A model generated the notes under the pieces. It worked only from the letters and a program-made list of their open reading frames with translations. It searched no databases and was not told the DNA's origin. From assembly GCA_938002655.1 (NCBI GenBank), contig CALLAC010000015.1, positions 1-53,205 on the forward strand: a stretch of 53,205 nucleotides of DNA, written 5' to 3'. The position numbers were made by a program, and so were the translations under genes. Origin of the DNA: an uncultured Cytophagales bacterium. GTDB lineage: Bacteria > Bacteroidota > Bacteroidia > Cytophagales > Thermonemataceae. Positions 26,431 to 35,378 of the stretch are shown here, piece by piece; the first letter of the stretch is position 1, and the number at the start of each line of letters is the position of its first letter.

Positions 26431-27357
26431 ATGAAACTAAAAATCAGTAATGAGTTCAAAGTAGGCGTATTAGGACTTACCTCCCTTGCCTTGCTGTATT
26501 TAGGATTTAATTTTTTGAAAGGAAAAGATTTTTTTGCCGCAAGCCATTACTATTACGCCCTTTATGATGATGTACAAGGGCTTGCTCCTGCCAGTCTGGT
26601 AAAAGTGAACGGCGTAGCTATTGGCAGAGTGCTTGATGTAAAACTTTTACAAAACACTCAAAATCCTCGTCTGAATGGTAAAGTGCTGGTTACTATTGAT
26701 TTGAACGAAAAAATCAACATGGGCAAAAATACTCTTGCCCTCATAGACAAAGACCTTTTGGGAGGAGTAAGCATTGATTTGCAGTTAGATTACAAAGAAC
26801 CTTTCTTGCATTACGACGATACGCTCAAAACGGGTATCAAAAAAAGTTTACTAAGTAGCGTGCAAGACCAAACCAGCCCTGTGCTTGTCAAAGTAGACAG
26901 TATCCTGATAAAAGTCAATGGTATTTTAGCTGATTTTGAAGGAATTGGCAAAAATGTAAAAAGTACGCTCCAAACTTTTGAAAAAACTGCTCAAACTTTG
27001 GAAGGAACTATTACTGAAAATAGAAACAACCTTTTGCATATTACAGGCAACTTCAAACAACTCTCGCAAGACCTTACCCAAACCAGCAAACAATTGCCCG
27101 ACATTCTGAAAAAAGTAGATGCTTTTGCCGATTCTTTACAAAAAATTCATTTCAACAAAACATTAGACAAGGCAGAAAAAACTCTTGCCGAATTGCAAAC
27201 CTTACTTGCTAAACTCAACAAAGGGGAAGGTAGTTTAGGGCTCTTACTTAAAGATCAAACTTTATACGAAAACCTTACTAAAACTTCGGCAGAACTCACC
27301 AAATTGCTTATTGACTTACGTCAAAAGCCGCAAAGATATATTCGTTTGCGGTTTTAG
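26431..27357 (+). CDS. MCE/MlaD-family lipid-transport protein
   Basis: A 308-residue protein with one N-terminal membrane anchor (residues about 10-27) followed by an MCE domain (YYALYDDVQGLAPASLVKVNGVAIGRVLDV) and a long helical tail with heptad-like spacing (about 150-290, many Leu/Lys/Gln). MlaD-type proteins form hexameric rings that pass phospholipid across the periplasm with an MlaE permease and MlaF ATPase. A permease gene occurs far away at 48139. The ATG at 26431 is chosen because earlier in-frame codons belong to the porT region. It overlaps the convergent DUF4159 gene by four bases. Confidence 0.87.
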   Translation: MKLKISNEFKVGVLGLTSLALLYLGFNFLKGKDFFAASHYYYALYDDVQGLAPASLVKVNGVAIGRVLDVKLLQNTQNPRLNGKVLVTIDLNEKINMGKNTLALIDKDLLGGVSIDLQLDYKEPFLHYDDTLKTGIKKSLLSSVQDQTSPVLVKVDSILIKVNGILADFEGIGKNVKSTLQTFEKTAQTLEGTITENRNNLLHITGNFKQLSQDLTQTSKQLPDILKKVDAFADSLQKIHFNKTLDKAEKTLAELQTLLAKLNKGEGSLGLLLKDQTLYENLTKTSAELTKLLIDLRQKPQRYIRLRF

Positions 27358-28028
27358 TAATTGGTAAAAGCATAAAAAAGGATATTTGCCCCCATTTTGA
27401 GAGCCTGCTGACGCAACTCTTCGGGATTGTTGTAAATAGATTGGTCTTCCCAGCCATTTCCCAAATCACATTCGTAAGAGTAAAAACAGACTAATCTGCC
27501 TTCGTAAATCAAACCAAAACCTTGTGGGGGCTTGCCGTCGTGTTCGTGTATTTTGGGCAAACCATTCGGAAAACTATATTTAATATGATAAATGGGGTGA
27601 TTGAACGGCAGTTCTACAAAATCCAGCTCGGGGAATACCTTTTTCATTTCTGTTCGGATATATTTATCCAAGCCATAGTTGTCGTCAATGTGTAAAAAAC
27701 CACCTGCAATCAGATAACGGCGAAGGTTTTGGGCTTCTTGGGGTGAAAAAGTAACATTGCCATGCCCTGTCATATACACATACGGATACGAAAAAATTTC
27801 AGGGCTTCCCACCTCCACTACTTCATCTTGGGGATGCAGATTCATACGCAAATTTTTACGGCAAAAATCAATCAGATTCGGCAGAGCCGTTTTGTTGGCA
27901 TACCAATCACCACCGCCATTGTATTTGAGTTTGGCAATTTTGATAGTAGCTGTACGCTGGGCTAATACAAAGTTTGTAGCTATCAGTAAGCTAAGCAAAC
28001 AAAGCAAACGTTCAACAGACTTTTGCAT
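27354..28028 (-). CDS. DUF4159 domain protein, secreted
   Basis: A 224-residue protein from the ATG at 28028. A signal peptide (MQKSVERLLCLLSLLIATNFVLAQ) precedes a DUF4159 domain with KLKYNGGGDWYANKTALPNL, YVYMTGHGN, LIAGGFLHIDDNYG, LPFNHPIYH and NPEELRQQALKMG. The fold is of the ThuA/class I glutamine-amidotransferase-like type, but no function is established. The start overlaps the end of the HD-domain gene by 17 bases, so the two are probably translated from one transcript. Confidence 0.85.
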   Translation of the reverse strand: MQKSVERLLCLLSLLIATNFVLAQRTATIKIAKLKYNGGGDWYANKTALPNLIDFCRKNLRMNLHPQDEVVEVGSPEIFSYPYVYMTGHGNVTFSPQEAQNLRRYLIAGGFLHIDDNYGLDKYIRTEMKKVFPELDFVELPFNHPIYHIKYSFPNGLPKIHEHDGKPPQGFGLIYEGRLVCFYSYECDLGNGWEDQSIYNNPEELRQQALKMGANILFYAFTNY

Positions 28029-28611
28029 CAATTCTTTTAATACCTGTTTTTTGTTCAAACCAACGAAGCGATTCTTGGTTTTTATCGCCTGTTTGTGTAT
28101 CACAAACGAAAAAAAGATAAAAAAGTTGTAGATTTTCGTTCAAACGGAACAAAAGTTTTTCTAAACGTTCGTTAGCTTTTTGTGGATTTTTGCAAAAATA
28201 TTCTTCTCGCCAAGCATGATAGGCTTCGTCGTGCACTTCGATGATATCCAAAGTAGCTGTATCGACGATGTATTTTTCTGCAAACTGACGAGCGATAAAA
28301 CCATGATGATTGGCTCCGATGCGGGGCTGGCTTTCATCAACTTTGTGTTTAAAGGTATCGTGAATGAGTGTAATTAAGCGTAATTTTTGGTAATCGGTTT
28401 CAGCGATTTTCCAACGCAAATTATCCACATTCGCCAGTACCTCGTAGATATGAGCTATGATTTTACCTTCGGGATGTCCGTAGCGAGGTTTTCCAAAAAA
28501 TAGCCCCTCTTGCCATTCTACATCTTCCACAATGGCTCGTTCCAAATCGGAATGTATATCCAACTCAAAATAGCCCCAAGGCGTTTGAATATATTGTAAA
28601 GTTTTTATCAT
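28012..28611 (-). CDS. HD-domain protein
   Basis: A 199-residue soluble protein with the spaced His/Asp pattern of HD metallophosphohydrolases: AHIYEVL near 52, LIHDTFKHK near 82, GANHHGFIARQF near 98 and EVHDEAYHAW near 124. The substrate is not predictable; related proteins act on nucleotides. It overlaps the downstream DUF4159 gene by 17 bases. No signal peptide or membrane segment is present. Confidence 0.75.
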   Translation of the reverse strand: MIKTLQYIQTPWGYFELDIHSDLERAIVEDVEWQEGLFFGKPRYGHPEGKIIAHIYEVLANVDNLRWKIAETDYQKLRLITLIHDTFKHKVDESQPRIGANHHGFIARQFAEKYIVDTATLDIIEVHDEAYHAWREEYFCKNPQKANERLEKLLFRLNENLQLFYLFFVCDTQTGDKNQESLRWFEQKTGIKRIDAKVC

Positions 28612-28755
28612 AGGCTACCAAAATGCATTTTTAAGAAAACACTTACAAAAATACTGCCAAAAATGCAGTTTCAGAAAGTAAAAATTATTTTTTTTCACTT
28701 TTTGAAGTAAATCTGCGATATTTTGTATCTATCAAAGAGCGGTTTTGTATTTTTC

Positions 28756-30009
28756 TTATTTGTAAAATTCAGCTACTTTTTGGGCTGTCTGATAAACCTC
28801 TGTAAAAGTATTGTAAAGTGGCACAGGAGCCATACGTACAACATTGGGTTCTCGCCAATCGGTAACGATACCATTTTTCAGCAAAAAATTATGCAATTCT
28901 TTTCCTCTGCTTTTGGCAAAAATAGAAAGTTGGGCGGCTCGATGCGGTAGATTTTTAGGCGTAATAATTTCAATATGCTTTCCTGCAAGCTCTATAAGCC
29001 ATTCGTAAAGATAATGCGTAAGCCAATTGCTTTTGGCTACTAGTTTTTCCATAGTAGCCTCGTGAAATATTTGCAATGAAGCCTGATGTAGTGCCATCGG
29101 CAAAATGGGTTCGTTAGAAAGTTGCCAACCATCGGCATCAGCAATAGGCTTGAACCCCTTTTTCATCAAAAAACGTTCGTTTTCTATTTGCCCCCACCAG
29201 CCTCCAAAGCGAGGTAAATCAGCATGATGATGCTTTTCATGGATAAAAATACCCGAAACCCCACCAGGACCCGAGTTGAGATATTTGTACGAACACCAAG
29301 TTGCAAAATCTACTTGCCAAGCGTTGAGCTCAAGTTTTACATTGCCAACAGCGTGGGCGAGGTCAAAGCCAACTTTTGCTCCTACTTCGTGGGCTTTTTG
29401 CGTGATTTTCTGCATTTCGAACACTTGTCCCGTATAATAATTCACCCCGCCAAACATCACCAAAGCCAGCTCATCGCCTATTTGCTCAATAGCTTGCAAA
29501 ATGCTTTCGGTTCGTAATGTATGCTCGCCTGCAAGTGGAGCTACTTCAATGATGTTTTCATCGGGCAAAATGCCTCTTGCGTGCAAATGCGTTTCCAAAG
29601 CGTATTGGTCCGAAGGGAATGCCCCCGCTTCCATAAGCACTTTGGTACGCTTGCCCACAGGATTGTAGAAACTTACCAAAAGCAAATGCAAATTGGTAGT
29701 AAGGCTATTCATTATAGCTATTTCGGAAACTTTTGCCCCCAAAATTCCAGCAAGCAAAGGCTTGATAGGCTTACGAAACTGCCACCAGGGTTGCTCTCCT
29801 ACAAAATGCCCCTCAACACCATATTGAGCCCACTTGTCTAATTCTTTTTGTATAGCTTCGCTTGCGGCTTTCGGCTGAAGCCCCAAGGAGTTTCCACACA
29901 AATAAATTACTTCTTTTCCTTCGCGTTTAGGAATAAAAAAACGATGGCGAAAGTGCTTCAACTCATCTTGGGCATCTAAATTTTGTGCCAAAGCAAGTTT
30001 TTCAGACAT
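28756..30009 (-). CDS. kynU: Kynureninase
   Basis: A 417-residue PLP enzyme that cleaves kynurenine or 3-hydroxykynurenine to anthranilate or 3-hydroxyanthranilate and alanine. YLCGNSLGLQPK opens the fold, FPSDQYALETH binds phosphate, the PLP Asp is in DLAHAVGN (216-223) and the Schiff-base Lys242 is in SYKYLNSGPGG. The length is usual. Kynurenine 3-monooxygenase is encoded at 33809 on the other strand, so the pathway is likely aimed at 3-hydroxyanthranilate (NAD synthesis or tryptophan breakdown). Confidence 0.96.
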   Translation of the reverse strand: MSEKLALAQNLDAQDELKHFRHRFFIPKREGKEVIYLCGNSLGLQPKAASEAIQKELDKWAQYGVEGHFVGEQPWWQFRKPIKPLLAGILGAKVSEIAIMNSLTTNLHLLLVSFYNPVGKRTKVLMEAGAFPSDQYALETHLHARGILPDENIIEVAPLAGEHTLRTESILQAIEQIGDELALVMFGGVNYYTGQVFEMQKITQKAHEVGAKVGFDLAHAVGNVKLELNAWQVDFATWCSYKYLNSGPGGVSGIFIHEKHHHADLPRFGGWWGQIENERFLMKKGFKPIADADGWQLSNEPILPMALHQASLQIFHEATMEKLVAKSNWLTHYLYEWLIELAGKHIEIITPKNLPHRAAQLSIFAKSRGKELHNFLLKNGIVTDWREPNVVRMAPVPLYNTFTEVYQTAQKVAEFYK

Positions 30010-30103
30010 AAATGCTTGTTTGAGTTAATTTACACGTTTTCAGTCTGTGTAAATTTCTGATTTTCAAATTTTTAAAATGGAACTTGTCTAAAAATTTTCT
30101 TTT

Positions 30104-30514
30104 TTATTTTCTGTTTTTAGCCATTTCAAGGCTTTTTTTCATTTTTTCGCTGACTTTCGCAATTTTTTCTTTTTCTCTTTCTAAATAGGCTTTTTGCTCG
30201 TCGGGAGATTTTTTATCCCAGTTTTCATCAAACTCTCTCATCCACAAATCCATTGCTTTGTAGGCATAGTCTAGTTCTTGCTGAATTTGTTTGAATTTGC
30301 CTATTTTAGTCGTATCTTTTTGCTTTTCAAGCTCTTGCAATTCCATTGCGAGCGTATCTCGGTATTTGGCAATGATGTGATGCGAAGGCATTACTTCATC
30401 GTGAATAGCCATTACCTCTTCAAATAATTTTTGGTGTGGCGAGCTATTTTCTTTTTTAGTTTCACTTACCTGACAAGCAGAGAGTAAAGTGGAAAGCAAA
30501 ATTATCTTTTTCAT
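30104..30514 (-). CDS. Putative lipoprotein, helical, unknown function
   Basis: A 136-residue protein whose signal peptide ends in LLSA-Cys14, a lipobox. The remainder is highly charged and almost wholly helical (KLFEEVMAIHDEVMPSHH, then ELEKQKDTTKIGKFKQIQQELD and a Lys/Glu-rich tail), suggesting a coiled coil on the periplasmic face of a membrane. Similar small lipoproteins are common in Bacteroidota but have no assigned role. It sits between hutI and kynU on the same strand. Confidence 0.7.
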   Translation of the reverse strand: MKKIILLSTLLSACQVSETKKENSSPHQKLFEEVMAIHDEVMPSHHIIAKYRDTLAMELQELEKQKDTTKIGKFKQIQQELDYAYKAMDLWMREFDENWDKKSPDEQKAYLEREKEKIAKVSEKMKKSLEMAKNRK

Positions 30515-30607
30515 TGACTTTTAGTGTTTAAGTTAGCAAATTAAGCAGGCGATATGTAAAACGAAGAAGTTGCTCTATTGTTGTTCAAGCCGAGCCTTAT
30601 AAAATTT

Positions 30608-31876
30608 TTAGGCAAGCGATTTATTCATTGCCGACGCAAACTCTATGAATTTATCATCTTTCCAAACTATAATAGGCTTCATTTGTCCTTGCCAATAGAG
30701 AATTTCTCGGTAATCTTTGGTAGGGAAAATAGCAATATCAGCTGAAAACCCATTTTGTAACCTTCCCTTACTATGATGCAAATTTAAGGCTTTTGCGGCA
30801 CGAAAGGTAATGCCTGCCAAAGTTTCAGCAGAAGAGAGCTTCTCACTGGCGGCAAGCACCGAAGCCTGCAAAAGCAAGTCGCCCATAGGAGCAGAACCTG
30901 GGTTCCAATCGGTAGAAATGGCTACACAAGCCCCTGCATCAAGCAACTGACGAGCAGGGGCAAAATTCATTCCCAAGCCCAAAGAAGCACCGGGCAAAAC
31001 AACTGCCGTTGTTTCACTATCTGCAATCATTTTTATTTCAATCTCTGAACTTGCCTCCAAGTGGTCGGCACTTAGGGCTTTCATTTCCACTGCCAAACGG
31101 CTTCCACCCGTAGTGAATTGATCGGCATGAATGGTAAGTTCAAAACCCGCTTTTTGGGCTTTTTGTAAGTATATTTTTGCTATTTGATACGAAAAAGCCA
31201 TTTCTTCTACAAAGATATCTATTCGCTTGCAAAGATTTTCTTGTCGTAAAATAGGGAATAAATCATTTGCCAAATATTCTAAATAAGCATTTTTATCTGA
31301 AAATTCGGGTGGCAAAGTATGAGCGGCAAGGCAAGTTGGCACAAGGTCGGCAGTAGTTTGTAAAGAAGCTCGCCGAATTGCACGTAAAATTTTCACTTCT
31401 TCTTCTACCGAAAGCCCATAGCCCGATTTTACTTCTATGGTAGTAATGCCTTGTTTAAGTAAAAAATTAGCTCTCAGACGAGTGTTTTCGATGAGCTCAT
31501 TTTCGGAGGCTTTGCGAGTTTTACGTACCGAATCTAAAATTCCGCCACCTGCTTTGGCAATATTTAAGTAGGTTTCTCCTGCTATTCGTAAGGCATAGTC
31601 TTTTGCTCTGTTGCCTGCAAAAGCCATATGCGTATGGCAGTCCACTAAACCAGGCAAAGCTACCAAATCGGTATAAGGAAATTCGATAATTTCAACGTTC
31701 TGCTTTTGGGCTTCTTTGGCAAGTTTTTCAAAGTGAGCTACCTGTTTTATTCGCCTGTTTTCAATCCAAATGCCTGCATTTTCAACAATTTCAAGTTGTT
31801 CGTCTTTCAAAGCTCCTTTGAAAGGCAATCCTTGAAAGGTAAGCACTTGTGTAAATTTACCTAATAGTACCTGCAT
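30608..31876 (-). CDS. hutI: Imidazolonepropionase
   Basis: A 422-residue amidohydrolase of the histidine-utilisation pathway that opens 4-imidazolone-5-propionate to formiminoglutamate. The metal-binding His81 and His83 are in PGLVDCHTHMAFAGNR, with the family-specific RAKDYALRIAGETY after it, EVKSGYGL in the middle, IHADQFTTGG with the further His, and STDWNPGSAP holding the catalytic Asp. HutH, HutU and HutG are not in the window. Confidence 0.94.
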   Translation of the reverse strand: MQVLLGKFTQVLTFQGLPFKGALKDEQLEIVENAGIWIENRRIKQVAHFEKLAKEAQKQNVEIIEFPYTDLVALPGLVDCHTHMAFAGNRAKDYALRIAGETYLNIAKAGGGILDSVRKTRKASENELIENTRLRANFLLKQGITTIEVKSGYGLSVEEEVKILRAIRRASLQTTADLVPTCLAAHTLPPEFSDKNAYLEYLANDLFPILRQENLCKRIDIFVEEMAFSYQIAKIYLQKAQKAGFELTIHADQFTTGGSRLAVEMKALSADHLEASSEIEIKMIADSETTAVVLPGASLGLGMNFAPARQLLDAGACVAISTDWNPGSAPMGDLLLQASVLAASEKLSSAETLAGITFRAAKALNLHHSKGRLQNGFSADIAIFPTKDYREILYWQGQMKPIIVWKDDKFIEFASAMNKSLA

Positions 31877-31943
31877 TGGTTTTAGTCTTTTTTTCAGAGT
31901 GTTCTATTTAAGTTTTTGATTTAGATAGACATGGGAACAAGCT

Positions 31944-33287
31944 TTATTTTTCAAACAACCTTTCTTTAAAGGAAATATTCATTTCCGAAAGTTCTTGCAG
32001 AATTGGCACATAGATTTCTTTATGCAAGGGCAATAAAACACCTCTTGAAGTAATTTTTTTCTCTAAAACGAGTTTACACGCTATTCCCAAAGGTAAACCC
32101 ACGGTTTTAGCCATTGCCGTATGCAGGCTATTTTCACCTATTACTACGAGTTCAGAAACAATCTGTTTTTGTTTTTCTTCTTGCTCAAAATCGAAGATGT
32201 GCTGCATAACAATCATATCTTTGTCTTGTGGCTCTAAGTGCCATTTCTGTTCTAGAATAAACTGCAAGATTTGAGCAGGCGTAGCTTCTTTTTGCGGATA
32301 GTTGAGCGGTTTTTGTTCAAACATTTCTAGATATTCAAATTTTTCTAAAATTTCTTGCTCGTCGGTTTCAGCAATTTGCAGTGTTTCTAAAAAATTAGTT
32401 TGCAAGGAAGCATTACGAGAAGGCAAAAAGGTGGCAAGAAATTGAGCGTAAGTCAGGTTTTGGGTGGGCAGAAGGATTTGGTTGTCCGTCATTCCAAGCT
32501 GTACGAAGCAATCCCAGGCCTTGCAAAAACCTTGTTTGCGAAGGGTACCACGCAGTAGCGTCTGCACTTTCTGCAAGCCATAGACTTCCCGATAGCTCAA
32601 AGAATCGCGGTTGGCATAGCCTTCAAAAATACCATATCCTTCCAGTTTGCAAATTTCAACACGCTTGAATAACTGCTGATAAGGAATATACTTGATTTGC
32701 CCATTTTCAAGGTATTTGGCTACGCCCTGCCCTGCCAACACTACATTCTGTGGATTCCAAGTAAATTTATAGTGCCAAGGGTTGGTATCGTATTCAGGAG
32801 CAATCAGACCGCCTGTAAAAGATTTGAAACCTATAATTTTCCCTTTCTTTGCTCTGATACTATCTAAGATTTGCATTGCCGAAAGGTGGTCAATGCCAGG
32901 GTCTAGGCCTATTTCATTCAAAAAAATTAAATCTCTTTCTTGTGCCTCTTGGTGTAAAGAAAGCATTTCGGCAGAAATATAAGAAGCTGTAAGCAAATGT
33001 TTTCGTTCTTTCAGACAAATGCGGGCTGCCGATATGTGCAAAGCAGGTGGCAACAGAGAAATCACGACATCATTTGCCGCTATGAGCTTTTCAGCCGCTT
33101 GTGTGTTCTCAATATCAAAAGCAAAAGCTTTCAGATGTGAATAAGGTTTAATTTTCTCTTGTACCAATGCTTTCTGCATATCGGCTACACTTACTTGCCA
33201 TTTGTATTTTTGAGCATTTTCAGCCAAATATCTGATAAGTGTAGAAGCCGAACGCCCTGCTCCAAGAAGTAAAATTTTATGGTTCAT
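31944..33287 (-). CDS. Saccharopine dehydrogenase-like (saccharopine reductase type)
   Basis: A 447-residue NAD(P)-dependent enzyme. From the ATG at 33287 the Rossmann motif is LLGAGRSAST, then VVISLLPPALH, NEIGLDPGIDHLSAM and the substrate-domain phrase SFTGGLIAPEYDTNPWHYKFTWNP. This set matches the Lys9-type saccharopine reductase that links 2-aminoadipate semialdehyde and glutamate. The separate LKR half is not seen. It may act in lysine breakdown. A GTG/TTG extension to 33329 lacks family support. Confidence 0.87.
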   Translation of the reverse strand: MNHKILLLGAGRSASTLIRYLAENAQKYKWQVSVADMQKALVQEKIKPYSHLKAFAFDIENTQAAEKLIAANDVVISLLPPALHISAARICLKERKHLLTASYISAEMLSLHQEAQERDLIFLNEIGLDPGIDHLSAMQILDSIRAKKGKIIGFKSFTGGLIAPEYDTNPWHYKFTWNPQNVVLAGQGVAKYLENGQIKYIPYQQLFKRVEICKLEGYGIFEGYANRDSLSYREVYGLQKVQTLLRGTLRKQGFCKAWDCFVQLGMTDNQILLPTQNLTYAQFLATFLPSRNASLQTNFLETLQIAETDEQEILEKFEYLEMFEQKPLNYPQKEATPAQILQFILEQKWHLEPQDKDMIVMQHIFDFEQEEKQKQIVSELVVIGENSLHTAMAKTVGLPLGIACKLVLEKKITSRGVLLPLHKEIYVPILQELSEMNISFKERLFEK

Positions 33288-33394
33288 AAACTTGCGTTGT
33301 TTGCTTTGCAAAGTAGCACAAAGTTTCAAATTTTTCAGAAAAAAAAGTATTTTGGTAAGAAATTTTATATTTTTGAAGCATAAATTAGTGTAGA

Positions 33395-33790
33395 ATGCTC
33401 GAAAAATTTGTTTTGAAAGTTGCTGTACCTTTTTTTCTGCTTATTTATTCAAGTTGTGCGATTGGTTTTCGTTCGGGAATGATGAATGCCAAATATCCCA
33501 CAGATATTTTTTGGGACAAAGAAGAGCCGAAACGCCCTTACGAAATATTGGGTGATGTGAAAATGCAAAAAGAAAGCTATTATACCTCCGAAAAAAGACG
33601 CAAGAAACAATACTATGGCGATTTGCCCAAAGGGTATAGCTACGACGAGAAAGAAATTATGATTTTTCATCTTTCCAAAAAAGCTAAAGAAATGGGTGCT
33701 GATGCAATTATGCGTATCAACTATCAAGTATTTGTAAGCCAAGACAAATACGGCTACGATTTGAGTGCCTTAGCCATAAAATACAAATAA
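33395..33790 (+). CDS. Putative lipoprotein, unknown function
   Basis: A 131-residue protein with a lipobox (LIYSS-Cys21). The mature part holds RPYEILGDVKMQKESYY and a C-terminal stretch KKAKEMGADAIMRINYQ, resembling small heavy-metal-binding/YbjQ-like or DUF4156-type lipoproteins; the relation is weak. It lies 18 bases upstream of the kynurenine monooxygenase gene on the same strand and is probably cotranscribed with it. Confidence 0.66.
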   Translation: MLEKFVLKVAVPFFLLIYSSCAIGFRSGMMNAKYPTDIFWDKEEPKRPYEILGDVKMQKESYYTSEKRRKKQYYGDLPKGYSYDEKEIMIFHLSKKAKEMGADAIMRINYQVFVSQDKYGYDLSALAIKYK

Positions 33791-33808
33791 TCTTCAAAAT
33801 CTTCTCAA

Positions 33809-35137
33809 ATGAAAATTGCTATTATTGGTGGTGGATTGGCAGGCAGTTTGCTTGCTATCTATATGGCTCGCCGAAACTACGAAGTTCATATTTTTGAGAA
33901 ACGCCCCGATAGCCGTAAAATAGGTTATAAGGGTGGGCGTTCTATCAATTTAGCCCTTTCGCACCGAGGCATCAGAGCTTTGCAAGATTTGAATATTGCC
34001 GAAGAAATTTTGCCGCTTGCCATACGTATGCGTGGGCGTATGATACACGATTTGCAAGGCAATCTGACCTTCCTGCCTTATGGTAAAAATGAAAACGAGT
34101 ACATCAATTCTATTTCTCGTGGTGGCTTAAACGAAGCCTTGATGAATATCGCTGAAAGATACCCAACAGTAAAGTTTCATTTTGAGTGTCCTTGTTTAGA
34201 TGTTGATTTTGAGCAAAGCATTGCTTATTTCAAAGATTTCAACTTTCAGGCTGATGCTATTTTCGCTACTGATGGAGCAGGCTCCATCGTAAGGCAGAAA
34301 ATGGTGGAAAAAGGATTTTGCAAAGATAAAACTGATTTTTTAGCTCACGGCTACAAAGAACTAGAAATTCCTGCGGGTTCTAATGGCGAATTTCTCTTGG
34401 ATAAACATTCTTTACACATTTGGGCAAGAGATTCGTTTATGCTTATTGCACTACCCAACCTGAATGGCAGTTTTACGGTTACGTTATTTCTACAAAATGA
34501 AGGCGAAGAAAGTTTTGCTTCGCTTGATACGCCCTATGAGGCTCGTCAATTTTTCCAAAAATATTTCCCTGATGCTCTGGCACTTATGCCCGATTTTGAG
34601 GAAGATTTTTTCCGAAACCCTGTGGGTTTGCTCGGTACACTGAAAAGCTATCCTTGGAAAGCTCACAAAACATTACTTTTGGGAGATGCCGCTCATGCTA
34701 TTGTTCCTTTTTACGGACAAGGCATGAACGCCTCTTTTGAAGATTGCTATCTGTTGGATAAACTCATTGATGAGCACAACCAAGATTGGGAACAAATCTT
34801 TGAAGTATATCAACAAAACCGTAAGAAAGATACCGATGCCATTGCAGATTTGGCTTTGGAAAATTTCATAGAAATGCGTGATAAAGTCAATGACGAAGAT
34901 TTCCAAAAAATGCGAAAATTGGAGTATTTTCTAGAAAACAATTACCCCGATTACCATTCCAAATATTCAATGGTTACCTTTCACCCCGAAATTCCTTATT
35001 CAGTAGCTCAAAAACTGGGAAATAGGCAAAATGAGTATCTTTTAGAGCTCTGTCAGAAATACGAAAACATTCAAGAAATTTCTTTGCAAGAAATTTATCA
35101 AAATCTTAAAAATTTGCAAAAGCAAGTTTTAGTTTAA
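33809..35137 (+). CDS. kmo: Kynurenine 3-monooxygenase
   Basis: A 442-residue FAD monooxygenase that hydroxylates kynurenine with NADPH and oxygen. The dinucleotide motif GGGLAGS is at 7-13, FEKRPDSR follows at the end of the second strand, GRSINLALSHRGIRAL and DGAGSIVR are family motifs, and LLGDAAHAIVPFYGQGMNASFEDC near residue 290 is the strongest KMO marker. The C-terminal NNYPDYHSKYSMVTFH also matches. Together with kynU at 28756 it supplies 3-hydroxyanthranilate. The tryptophan dioxygenase and 3-HAA dioxygenase are not in the window. Confidence 0.95.
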   Translation: MKIAIIGGGLAGSLLAIYMARRNYEVHIFEKRPDSRKIGYKGGRSINLALSHRGIRALQDLNIAEEILPLAIRMRGRMIHDLQGNLTFLPYGKNENEYINSISRGGLNEALMNIAERYPTVKFHFECPCLDVDFEQSIAYFKDFNFQADAIFATDGAGSIVRQKMVEKGFCKDKTDFLAHGYKELEIPAGSNGEFLLDKHSLHIWARDSFMLIALPNLNGSFTVTLFLQNEGEESFASLDTPYEARQFFQKYFPDALALMPDFEEDFFRNPVGLLGTLKSYPWKAHKTLLLGDAAHAIVPFYGQGMNASFEDCYLLDKLIDEHNQDWEQIFEVYQQNRKKDTDAIADLALENFIEMRDKVNDEDFQKMRKLEYFLENNYPDYHSKYSMVTFHPEIPYSVAQKLGNRQNEYLLELCQKYENIQEISLQEIYQNLKNLQKQVLV

Positions 35138-35378
35138 TTTTTTAAAAATTTCAGAGAAAATACTTGTTTCCACGTAAAAAAATTGTAGTTTGCGGCAGTA
35201 TGCGAGGTTCGCATTTTTCTCTTGAATTTTAATGTATAAAATTTGCAGATGAAATCTTCTGATACAAGCTTTTTCGTGTAGCCAAAAATGAAATTTTATC
35301 TTTTCAAACCTTTGAACCCTCAATTTCTCCCTTGTACTTTTATGTAAATAGTTTTTTAACCTTAAAAATTCTCAATTT

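Noticed and set aside
33351-33375. Promoter TTTG / TATTTTTG before the 33395 lipoprotein
   Set aside because: The two elements are only 13 bases apart, too close for the consensus spacing.
35129-35323. Reverse-strand gene of 64 codons in the kmo-bdhA gap
   Set aside because: It overlaps the kmo stop, has no start context and no recognisable sequence; the gap appears to be non-coding.
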